This document shows positions 8,575 through 15,427 of a stretch of 19,042 nucleotides of DNA, in pieces. Under the pieces are notes generated by a model that did not search any database, was not told where the DNA came from, and saw only the letters and a list, made by a program, of their open reading frames with translations. Each line of letters starts with the position of its first letter. Position 1 is the stretch's first letter. The translations under genes and the position numbers were made by a program. Source of the stretch: an uncultured Oscillospiraceae bacterium. GTDB lineage: Bacteria; Bacillota; Clostridia; Oscillospirales; Acutalibacteraceae. The stretch spans positions 1 to 19,042 of the forward strand of contig CAJJPG010000024.1 in the NCBI GenBank assembly GCA_905193585.1. Direction: 5' to 3'.

Positions 8575-8602
8575 TTCATAAAACAAACCGGCTTAATTAC
8601 AA
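8575..8602 (-). promoter_or_regulatory. Weak candidate promoter for the GH38 operon
   Basis: On the minus strand, TTGTAA (8602-8597), a 16-nt spacer and TATGAA (8580-8575) lie just before the GH38 ribosome binding site. The match is poor and the -35 lies within the terminator hairpin of the gene upstream. Partial read-through of that terminator is an equally good explanation for GH38 expression. Confidence 0.2.
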
Positions 8603-8623
8603 TAGTATCATAAATTAAGCCGG
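8581..8623 (-). terminator. Rho-independent terminator after the dockerin gene
   Basis: CCGGCTTAATT (8588-8598) and AATTAAGCCGG (8613-8623) form a perfect 11-bp stem with a 14-nt loop. On the minus strand the stem is followed by TTTGTTTTAT. It lies 25 bp past the stop of the dockerin gene, separating it from the GH38 gene. The T-rich tail is interrupted by a G, so some read-through is likely. Confidence 0.75.
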
Positions 8624-8647
8624 CCGTCACGGAAAAATATTTTTAAA

Positions 8648-10933
8648 TTATTTAATTCCCAGTATAACCTTGCGAAGCTCTGCCAGATCCGTTGCGTCAA
8701 CCTTTTCGTTTCCGTTAATATCCGCCGCGTATACCACGTTTTCTTCGGCATGCGCCGTGCAGGCTTTTTTGCTCTTTATAAGATCGAGCAGATCGGTCTT
8801 TCCGTCGCCGTTCAGATCCCCTTTTCTGCTTGTTGCAGAGGTTATGCGGTAGCTGTCGGTATAAACGGTGGTCTGATAGCCCGCATTGCCCGTGCGGAAC
8901 AGCATGAATTTTATATCCGACAGATCGGGGGCGCCGATTACTGTCGAGCTTCCGAAATTAAGGATTATTTCATTCCAGCCGTTGCCGACTATCTGCTTCT
9001 CAATGCCGCCCCATACAAATACGTTTTTATCCCAACCCTCGCCAAGCTGCAGCTGCGAACCGTTCCAGTTTGAAACCGAAGCCGCGTCTTCAACATAGAG
9101 CCAGAATCTTAAAGCGCCGGATTTTCCGTTTCCGGTAACGGCGGAAATATCCATGCCGTCAAACGACTGTCTTATTATCCAATAATCATGCCCGTTCACA
9201 CCGGTGGTCGCCTTGTGGGCGTAATCGCCCGCTTTTACCTGCTCTGCGGAAATTTCATCGCAAAATCCGCCGCTCACCCCGTTTTCTTCGTCAATCAGGT
9301 TAAGCGTTACGTTTTCGGAGTAATTTCTCGTGACCTTAATATCGTCAATATAAAGCAGCTGTTCATAAGCGGTGTTTCCCGTGCGGATATTAAGGTAAGT
9401 AATATTTGTAAGGTCGGGCGTGCCGCCAACCTTGGCTGCGCTTGCAATCGGTAAGAAAATCTCGTTCCAGCCGTTTCTTACTATCTGACTGTGCATATCG
9501 CTCCATACAAAAACGTTGCGGTCCCAGCCCGCGCCCAGCTGCACCTGCGAGCCGTTCCAGTTTTCAACCGTGCTTTTATCCTCTATCCATACCCAGAAAT
9601 GCAGTGCGCCGGCAGTTCCGTTTCCGGTAACCCCGCTTATATCTATCGCATTCGGAAGATTGCGGTCTGTTCTGAATATCCAGTAATCGCGCCCCGATAC
9701 CGCCGTGCGCGCCTCATAGGATGTTTTTCCTACCTTACTGTGCCCGTCGGTTGCAAGAACGGCGCCAACAATTCCGTCGCACTGCCCCGCCTCGTCGTCT
9801 ATAACCGTAACGTCGGCATGCGAGCCAGCGTCGGCGGTGATGCGCATATCGTCAATATAAAAGGTTTCCTCGGCATATTCCGCGCCCTCTGTTTTGGGGT
9901 AATAAATAATATTCAGGTAATTTACCGCGGAAAGATCCGGAATTCCTATTTTGCCGGTATCGCTGCCGAACGGCAGAATTATTTCATTCCAGCCGTTTTT
10001 GGTAACCATGTTGTTTATGCCCCAGGCATATATGTTTGTATCCCAGCCCGCGCCCAGCTGCAAAACCGCGTTACCCTTGGAAACAAAGGCTTCGCAGTCT
10101 TCCGTATAAAGCCAAAAACGCAATGCGCCTTTCGTTCCGTTTTCGGTTGCACGCCTTATGTCAAGCGTGTTCCCAAGACCTCTGTCGGTTCGTATGCACC
10201 AGCGCCAGTGACCGTCCTGCCCGGGCATGCACTTATACGAGGAAAGCCCCGCATAGCTTTTTTCTCGGCTTACGGCGGCGGCATATATTCCGTCCGAATA
10301 GCTTTCGTCGTTCAGCACACGTATATTATCCGACGGCGCGGTATCGGCGGTAATTTTAATGCTGTCAAAATAAACCGTCGCCTTATATCCCGCGTTTGCG
10401 GTACGGGTGTTTAAATATGTAATATTCGTGTAATCGGGGTCTCCGCCTACATGCTCCGCTGCCGAAAATGGTAAAATAATTTCGTTCCAGCCGTTATTTT
10501 TGATCTGACTCAACCAATTCCAATGGTAAACCTTCCTGTCCCATCCGGCGCCGAGCTGGGTTATGGCGCCTTTCCAGTTGGAAACGGCCGAAGCGTCCTC
10601 AACATAGACCCAGAACCTCAGAGCGCCCTTTGTACCGTTCTCCGTTAAAGCAGCTATGTTTAGAGCGGAGGGCAGCGAATCGCGGCGTATCATCCAATAA
10701 TCATGGTTTTCCCAGCCGGGGGTCGCTTTAAAGGAATAGCTTCCCTCCTTGACTATCTCGCTCGACTGCAAAGCGCACCAGCCGGCATTGCCGCAGGTTT
10801 CATCGTCGATTACCGTTATATCGGTATCGGTAATACCCGCAGCCTGCGCCGTGCCCAACCCAGCAAAGACCGAAGCCGCCATGGCAAAAGAGAGAATTGC
10901 TGTGCTGATTTTTTTAAAAACTAAGCTTTTCAC
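8648..10933 (-). CDS. Secreted four-module protein with C-terminal type I dockerin
   Basis: 761 residues. It starts at GTG (10931-10933) with GGAGGT 7 nt upstream. Residues 1 to about 32 are a signal peptide (lysines, hydrophobic core, AQA cleavage region). Four related modules of about 160 residues follow, at roughly 38-197, 203-367, 373-535 and 542-700. Each shares an opening acidic ID/NDE, a W-x-x-R-x-D segment, NGTxGALRFWxYxED, QLGAGWDxN, NGWNEIIL, a YLNxRT region and a closing YxDxxxIT strand. They look like beta-sandwich carbohydrate-binding modules, but I do not recognise the family. Residues 703-761 are a dockerin with two calcium loops (DLNGDGKTDLLD and DINGNEKVDATD), so the protein should bind a cohesin encoded elsewhere. 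No catalytic domain is visible. A surface-binding or scaffold-tethered adhesin role is inferred. Confidence 0.85.
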   Translation of the reverse strand: MKSLVFKKISTAILSFAMAASVFAGLGTAQAAGITDTDITVIDDETCGNAGWCALQSSEIVKEGSYSFKATPGWENHDYWMIRRDSLPSALNIAALTENGTKGALRFWVYVEDASAVSNWKGAITQLGAGWDRKVYHWNWLSQIKNNGWNEIILPFSAAEHVGGDPDYTNITYLNTRTANAGYKATVYFDSIKITADTAPSDNIRVLNDESYSDGIYAAAVSREKSYAGLSSYKCMPGQDGHWRWCIRTDRGLGNTLDIRRATENGTKGALRFWLYTEDCEAFVSKGNAVLQLGAGWDTNIYAWGINNMVTKNGWNEIILPFGSDTGKIGIPDLSAVNYLNIIYYPKTEGAEYAEETFYIDDMRITADAGSHADVTVIDDEAGQCDGIVGAVLATDGHSKVGKTSYEARTAVSGRDYWIFRTDRNLPNAIDISGVTGNGTAGALHFWVWIEDKSTVENWNGSQVQLGAGWDRNVFVWSDMHSQIVRNGWNEIFLPIASAAKVGGTPDLTNITYLNIRTGNTAYEQLLYIDDIKVTRNYSENVTLNLIDEENGVSGGFCDEISAEQVKAGDYAHKATTGVNGHDYWIIRQSFDGMDISAVTGNGKSGALRFWLYVEDAASVSNWNGSQLQLGEGWDKNVFVWGGIEKQIVGNGWNEIILNFGSSTVIGAPDLSDIKFMLFRTGNAGYQTTVYTDSYRITSATSRKGDLNGDGKTDLLDLIKSKKACTAHAEENVVYAADINGNEKVDATDLAELRKVILGIK
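8834..10822 (-). repeat. Four tandem copies of an about 165-codon module
   Basis: The repeats lie at about 10822-10343, 10327-9833, 9817-9329 and 9310-8834. They are clear at protein level and partly at DNA level; the stretch encoding NGWNEI recurs near 8975, 9465, 9990 and 10485. The copies differ enough that they are old duplications, not recent slippage. The second copy is the most divergent (IIYYPKTEGAEY in place of the TRTANAGY type sequence). Confidence 0.85.
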
Positions 10934-10968
10934 AATTTTAACCTCCGTATTATGTATTTGTTGTTGAC

Positions 10969-11004
10969 AAAATCAATAATTTTTTCACGATTAATTGATT
11001 TTAT
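10969..11004. promoter_or_regulatory. Candidate operator: inverted AAAATCAAT / ATTGATTTT
   Basis: AAAATCAAT (10969-10977) and ATTGATTTT (10994-11002) are inverted copies 16 nt apart. The second arm is itself part of an 11-bp direct repeat, ATTGATTTTAT at 10994-11004 and 11007-11017, with a 13-bp period. The second repeat copy overlaps the -10 element of the dockerin gene promoter. The arrangement suits a regulator binding over the promoter and early leader. The AraC-family protein encoded at 12665-13552 is a possible binder, by proximity only. Confidence 0.4.
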
Positions 11005-11010
11005 GTATTG

Positions 11011-11039
11011 ATTTTATCATATAAAATATGTGCTTTCAA
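11011..11039 (-). promoter_or_regulatory. Housekeeping-sigma promoter of the dockerin gene
   Basis: On the minus strand, TTGAAA (11039-11034), a 17-nt spacer and TAAAAT (11016-11011) match the vegetative consensus well. Transcription would start near 11004, giving a leader of about 70 nt before the GTG. The upstream GH36-like gene ends at 11080 without a visible terminator, so the dockerin gene may also receive read-through. Confidence 0.7.
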
Positions 11040-11079
11040 TGGAACTATGTCACTAATATATGTCTTGATTTCTCTTGTT

Positions 11080-12624
11080 TCAGCCCTGCTTTTTCCACGG
11101 AAAAAATTCGGTCTTCCCGTTCACCCGCCACCTCTGCGGCGTTCTTTCTCCGTTCAGCCAGTCAACAGGCTCTATGTCCGTTTCCTGAACCGAGGCAATT
11201 CTGAACGCTTTCTTCAGGTCCTCGGTAACCGCGTCCGTACAGGCGTCGCGCGAAGCAGAGACAAAAAACGGCGTTCCGCTTTCCGAGAGCAGCCTCAGCC
11301 AGCGACGGTTTTGCGCCCACGGAATACGCCTTGTTATTCCTATGCAATCGGCGTCCGCCTCATAAAACGTTTTGTGCTGACAAAGCCTGAAAGCAAGGCT
11401 GTTTACACCCATTTTCCTTGTTCTTGAAAACTTTTTCCCGCTTATGTCGTCGCCTATTCTGTTAATGTGAACATACCCCGCGGCAAGGTGCCCTATGCAG
11501 TTGCAGCCGATCAGGTAAGCTCCGTTTGAATTTTCAAATATGGTTTTGTAAAGCCCTTTTATTATCTCGGCGGAAGTTTTCGTCCTGTCGCGAAAATGCC
11601 AGCCGTGCGCCGTAACGTCCCGCTTCATTTTAAAACCCCAGCAGCCGAAAATGTCATATGTCGGAAAATCGTACTTTATAAGCTGATAGCCCCATACGGA
11701 AAATCTTTTCACGTCTTCGGCTATAATTTTAAGCGATTCCGGAACCGACGGGTCTATAATATCCTTTTTCCGCATAAGCCGGCATTTATCGGGTATGGCG
11801 GCGTCTCTGTTCCATAAAGGTCTGTACCATATGCCGGGACGGACGTTCAGCGCCTTAATTTCGTCAGCCAATCCTTTCATATCGGGAAAATCGCCGTTCC
11901 CCCTGTCCCATGGGCCGCCTATGTAATCGTCGGTGCGGCAAACCTGCCAGCAATCGTCCACCACCATAAACGGGCGGTTTTCAAGCCCTGCGCAAAGGCC
12001 GGCAATCAGCTCCGCGTCTTTAACTATCTGTTTATGGCTGCTTTTACCGTAAGCGTAATACCAGTTGTTTCCGCCGTACACAGGCTCTGCGGGCAGTATG
12101 GGGTTCGGGCACATTTTACGGCAGAAATCTTTCATTCCGTTCCATATGCCGCTTAACGGGTAGCTTTCGCAAATAACCGATGCGGCGGAAATACGCCTGT
12201 TTTTCAGAATTACACCATTGGCGCCGCAGCGCAGATCGGCTTTTAACACAATGCCGTTTTTCCTGCGTTTCCAGAAACAAAGCGAATTGCAGCCCGTCAT
12301 AACCCCGTAAGCGGTCATCTGTGATGAATCCCGTTCAAAAAAGTACCACGGCAGCCATGCGTTTGCGGGCTTTTTCCAGGAAAGGTCGCCGTAGGCGCGC
12401 TCGAAAGCGTCACCCAGTACTCTTTCGGTTCTTCCGCATTTCCACTCCGCCTCAATGCCGCAAAGGGGCGTTGAATCCGCCGTCACCGATATTTCAAGCG
12501 AGCGCTCATCACCCGCAAAGGAAACAGTTATATCGTTATAAAAATACATATTTCCGTTTTTTTTCGGTGTAAACCTGCCGGTTTCGGTAATTATATAAAT
12601 TTTCTCCGGTTGCAATAATTTCAA
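11080..12624 (-). CDS. GH36-type alpha-galactosidase-like glycosidase
   Basis: 514 residues. It starts at TTG (12622-12624) with AGGTGG (12638-12633) 8 nt upstream. The N-terminal part (to about 175) is beta-rich, followed by a TIM barrel of clan GH-D. It has FMVVDDCWQ (Asp223-Asp224), RPGIWYRPLW, LIKYDFPTYD with the probable nucleophile Asp319 in the K-x-D motif, and NRIGDDIS with the probable acid/base Asp392 or Asp393. The family hydrolyses terminal alpha-galactosides and related sugars. The protein is shorter than classical GH36 (about 700) and ends with a short C-terminal strand region. No signal peptide is visible, so it is cytoplasmic. It follows the AraC gene by 40 bp and probably shares its transcript. 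Exact substrate is unknown; alpha-N-acetylgalactosaminidase is also possible. Confidence 0.8.
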   Translation of the reverse strand: MKLLQPEKIYIITETGRFTPKKNGNMYFYNDITVSFAGDERSLEISVTADSTPLCGIEAEWKCGRTERVLGDAFERAYGDLSWKKPANAWLPWYFFERDSSQMTAYGVMTGCNSLCFWKRRKNGIVLKADLRCGANGVILKNRRISAASVICESYPLSGIWNGMKDFCRKMCPNPILPAEPVYGGNNWYYAYGKSSHKQIVKDAELIAGLCAGLENRPFMVVDDCWQVCRTDDYIGGPWDRGNGDFPDMKGLADEIKALNVRPGIWYRPLWNRDAAIPDKCRLMRKKDIIDPSVPESLKIIAEDVKRFSVWGYQLIKYDFPTYDIFGCWGFKMKRDVTAHGWHFRDRTKTSAEIIKGLYKTIFENSNGAYLIGCNCIGHLAAGYVHINRIGDDISGKKFSRTRKMGVNSLAFRLCQHKTFYEADADCIGITRRIPWAQNRRWLRLLSESGTPFFVSASRDACTDAVTEDLKKAFRIASVQETDIEPVDWLNGERTPQRWRVNGKTEFFPWKKQG

Positions 12625-12643
12625 TTTTCAAACCACCTGTTTT

Positions 12644-12659
12644 CCGAATTTCCATTCGG
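12644..12659 (-). other. Small intergenic stem-loop
   Basis: On the minus strand CCGAAT GGAA ATTCGG makes a 6-bp stem closed by a GNRA-type GGAA loop, just after the AraC stop. No T run follows, so it should not terminate transcription. It may stabilise or process the mRNA between the regulator and the GH36-like gene. Confidence 0.35.
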
Positions 12660-12664
12660 TTCTC

Positions 12665-13552
12665 TTATTTTTCACTGTTGCCGGACATCTCGGGAAAAGC
12701 ATTGTCTTTCACCATTATTCCCTGATTTTTCCCGTCGTCCGCCGGATAAATTCCGTTTAAAATGTCTGTCGGAGTCAAACGGTATACCTTCTTGAACATT
12801 TTGGAAAATGCCAAAGGATCGCTGTATCCCACAGAGTTTGCCACTTCATTTACGCTTAAACTTTTTCGGTTTTTAAGCAGCTCCAGCGCATATACCATTC
12901 TTATCTGAATAATATACTGCTGCGGAGACATACCCGTGTTCTTTTTGAAAAGTTTACTGAAATATCTGCGGTCAATATTAAGATATTTCGCTATACTGTT
13001 TACGGAAAGCCTTTGAGAATAGTTTTTAATTATATATTCTATCGCAAGGTCGGTCTTGCTTTTTTCCGTATTGCTCGGACACTTGTTCTGTATGGCAAAA
13101 AAGCGGTACAGCACCGACAGCACATAACAGTTGACCCCCGTTTTCATTTTCCCCGCGGTTTCATAATAGCTGTTTATATCAAATATATCGGAAAAATCAA
13201 ATATCGGGTTCTCGGGGCTTATATTGCACTGCCCCAAAAGTTCATTCGCCTTTTCGCCGGTAAAGCCCAGCCATATATAGCACCAGGGATTTTTTTCGTC
13301 AGCTTTATAGTAAACGCATTCGCCCGGAACAAATAAAAAGCCCTGACCCTTGCCGACATGAAACTTATTATACGAATTTTTAAATTCTCCCTCGCCCTCT
13401 GTCACAAAGTGAAGATGATAGGCGTTCCTTATACCGGGTCCCCAGGTATGGTTTTCAAGGCATTTTTCCTTGCCGAAAAATTCGGGATTCAGATCGCTGA
13501 AACCCTGATTGATAATTTTGACCTCGCTTAATTCTCTTTTTTCTTCCTGCAC
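12665..13552 (-). CDS. AraC-family transcriptional regulator with cupin sensor domain
   Basis: 295 residues. It starts at GTG (13550-13552) with GGGGTG 7 nt upstream. An N-terminal AraC-type cupin (about 33-110, including HLHFVTEGEGEF and FLFVPGECVYY) should bind the sugar inducer. The C-terminal AraC DNA-binding domain has two helix-turn-helix units: 181-205 (LSVNSIAKYLNIDRRYFSKL) and 232-256 (LSVNEVANSVGYSDPLAFSK), then the family signature FKKVYRLTP. It sits 34 bp after the second permease gene and is probably in the same transcript. It is the only regulator in the window and is inferred to control this locus. The last 30 residues are a non-conserved tail. Confidence 0.93.
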   Translation of the reverse strand: MQEEKRELSEVKIINQGFSDLNPEFFGKEKCLENHTWGPGIRNAYHLHFVTEGEGEFKNSYNKFHVGKGQGFLFVPGECVYYKADEKNPWCYIWLGFTGEKANELLGQCNISPENPIFDFSDIFDINSYYETAGKMKTGVNCYVLSVLYRFFAIQNKCPSNTEKSKTDLAIEYIIKNYSQRLSVNSIAKYLNIDRRYFSKLFKKNTGMSPQQYIIQIRMVYALELLKNRKSLSVNEVANSVGYSDPLAFSKMFKKVYRLTPTDILNGIYPADDGKNQGIMVKDNAFPEMSGNSEK

Positions 13553-13586
13553 CGTAATTCACCCCGCCGATTTTATTTTTAGCGCG

Positions 13587-14513
13587 TTATCCCACAATAC
13601 CGCTTCTTTCTATGCCCTGCACCAGCGCCTTTTGCCCGAAACAGTAAACGGCAAACAGGGGTATCAGCATCATAACCACCGCGGTATTCATCATTACGCC
13701 CGACATTGAATTGTTTACCGCCCCTATTGCGTTTATAACGCTTACCTTTGTTACAAGGCTTGAAAACATGGGGGTATTTCTCATAAATACGCCCGCGTAA
13801 AAATTATCCGACCAGAGCCACGCAAACGAAAGCAGAAACACCGCCGTCATAACCGCGCGCACCTGCGGAAGATTGATTCTGAAAAACGTAAGAACCGCGC
13901 CCGCGCCGTCCACCTTTGCCGCCTCGGAAAGCTCCTTGGGCAGAGAATTAAACTGTTGCAGCATAACAAGTATGAACAACCCGCATTTAAGCCCCAGCCC
14001 CGTAACCGAAAGCAGAATCATTGCCGAAAAGCTGTCCTGCAAATTAAGCACGGGCAGACCGGCTTTCTGCAGAATCCCGAACCAGTCGAAAAATCTGAAT
14101 TTAACATACATCGGTCCGTAAAGCGTTTGAAGCGGGATTATAAGCGTAAGCAGCACCGCCGCAATAACGGCTTTTCTTCCCTTAAATTTATAATGAGATA
14201 TTCCGTAAGCGATAAACGTTGTGCTGAACGCCTGCAGCAGCCCGTTCACTACGCTGAAAATCACGTTGTTTTTAAGCACGTTCCAAAAATCACCGTATTT
14301 CACCACGTTTTTAATATTTACAAGCGTAGGAGTTCTGGGTATAAGCCATACGGTAGGATCCCTTAAATCTGCAGCCGACATAAATACCGACGTAACCTTT
14401 GATATAAGCGGATAAATGATAACGTAGCTCAGCGCCGCTAAAAACAGCATGCAAACGGCGGTGGTAAGGCGTTTTTTAAGCGTATTGCCGGGTTTTAATT
14501 TTCTTTGCGTCAT
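13587..14513 (-). CDS. Sugar ABC transporter permease, second subunit (CUT1, MalG-like)
   Basis: 308 residues from ATG at 14511-14513. This start overlaps the stop of the first permease (ATGA) and has AGGTGG 10 nt upstream. An upstream extension to 14588 is open but lies inside the first permease and is not supported. About six transmembrane helices are visible, the first at residues 17-35. The EAA loop, which contacts the ATPase, reads EAAKVDGAGAVLTFFRINLP (197-216). The C-terminal KALVQGIERSGIVG is typical of MalG-type permeases (usually KxxVxGxxxGAVKG). It forms the import channel with the first permease. The ATPase is not in the window; Firmicutes CUT1 systems commonly borrow a shared MsmX-type ATPase. 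Confidence 0.93.
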   Translation of the reverse strand: MTQRKLKPGNTLKKRLTTAVCMLFLAALSYVIIYPLISKVTSVFMSAADLRDPTVWLIPRTPTLVNIKNVVKYGDFWNVLKNNVIFSVVNGLLQAFSTTFIAYGISHYKFKGRKAVIAAVLLTLIIPLQTLYGPMYVKFRFFDWFGILQKAGLPVLNLQDSFSAMILLSVTGLGLKCGLFILVMLQQFNSLPKELSEAAKVDGAGAVLTFFRINLPQVRAVMTAVFLLSFAWLWSDNFYAGVFMRNTPMFSSLVTKVSVINAIGAVNNSMSGVMMNTAVVMMLIPLFAVYCFGQKALVQGIERSGIVG

Positions 14514-15409
14514 AACGCCGAAACCACCTTTCTGCCTATAACAAAAATCACGCCGAGCACCGCGGACGTAAGAACGAAAAACGACCACGCCATTGCACCT
14601 GCCGGTCCGTAGCCCGAATTATCGGTCGTGCTTTGAATAAGCTGCATTATCTGATTGGTTGAAACCGACAGAAGATCGATAACCGTGTAAACCGCGCAGA
14701 CCAGTATGACGGGCGCGATCATGGGAATTGTAATTTTCCAGAACGTTTCCCACCCGGTAGCGCCCTCAACCTCCGCCGCCTCGTAAACCGACGGAGAAAT
14801 TGACTGAAGCGAAGCCAGAAACAAAATTATCTGCACGCCGGAGCTTGTCACCACAGAATAAATATTGTCAATAAATTTAACAATATACTCTACCGAATCG
14901 GTTTTTAACGACATTGAGGTTAAAACGCTCTCTATGTTTGAAAGGTCAAACGAGCTGCCTGTTGAAGCTCCGCCGCCCAGTCCCTCCGCCGGCATTATGC
15001 TTTGCACCAGAGCCGACGTATCGGTTTTTGCAATTATTCCGGTCATAAGAATTACGGGAATAAAGAAAACCGCGCGGAAAAAGGTTTTGCCCGGCATATC
15101 CCTGTTAAGCAGAACCGCAACGAACAGGCTGAATATAAGCACAACGGGAACGGTTGAAAACATTTCCCCGAACGAAGAAACCAGTGTGGGAACATAATCC
15201 GGATTTACCGTAAAGATATTTTTGTAGTTTTCAAGCCCTACCGGAATAACCGAAAAGGAACTGCCGTTGAATTTCAGCTCGCTGAAGCTGTAAACCACCG
15301 AATATACGATCATATCGGAATAAATGAATATAAAGCCTATAATAAACGGGAGCGTAAAGAAATATCCGAATTTGTTTTCCTGCCCGGTCAGGCTTTTTTT
15401 GCGTTTCAA
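14510..15409 (-). CDS. Sugar ABC transporter permease, first subunit (CUT1, MalF-like)
   Basis: 299 residues from TTG at 15407-15409, chosen because GGGGGG lies 9-10 nt upstream. An earlier TTG (15425-15427) is also in frame but abuts the DUF5696 stop and has no such spacing. Transmembrane helices begin at FFTLPFIIGFIFIYSDMIVY. The EAA loop reads EAAEVEGATGWETFWKITIP, near the C-terminus. Unusually, the stretch between the helix ending FFIPVILMTGIIAK and the next membrane helix is about 60 residues, glycine- and serine-rich then helical (GGGASTGSS, DLSNIESVL). I recall such insertions in permeases next to DUF5696 genes; it may contact that protein. The permease pairs with the second subunit to import oligosaccharides. 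Confidence 0.92.
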   Translation of the reverse strand: MKRKKSLTGQENKFGYFFTLPFIIGFIFIYSDMIVYSVVYSFSELKFNGSSFSVIPVGLENYKNIFTVNPDYVPTLVSSFGEMFSTVPVVLIFSLFVAVLLNRDMPGKTFFRAVFFIPVILMTGIIAKTDTSALVQSIMPAEGLGGGASTGSSFDLSNIESVLTSMSLKTDSVEYIVKFIDNIYSVVTSSGVQIILFLASLQSISPSVYEAAEVEGATGWETFWKITIPMIAPVILVCAVYTVIDLLSVSTNQIMQLIQSTTDNSGYGPAGAMAWSFFVLTSAVLGVIFVIGRKVVSAL

Positions 15410-15427
15410 AATATCAGTACCCCCCAA

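Noticed and set aside
9491..10414. 307-codon open frame on the plus strand
   Set aside because: It is antisense to the four-module dockerin gene; its repeating sequence is only the reverse image of those repeats.
8834..10822. Regular repeats as a CRISPR array
   Set aside because: The period is about 500 bp and the repeats are translated modules of one protein; no short direct repeats with spacers are present anywhere in the window.
10964..10969. Plus-strand TTGACA as a promoter -35
   Set aside because: No -10 element lies 16-18 nt downstream, and no plus-strand gene follows.
14514..14588. Longer N-terminus for permease 2
   Set aside because: The extra 25 residues overlap permease 1 and place the AGGTGG site inside the gene; the ATG at 14513 gives the usual ATGA overlap and a normal MalG-like N-terminus.
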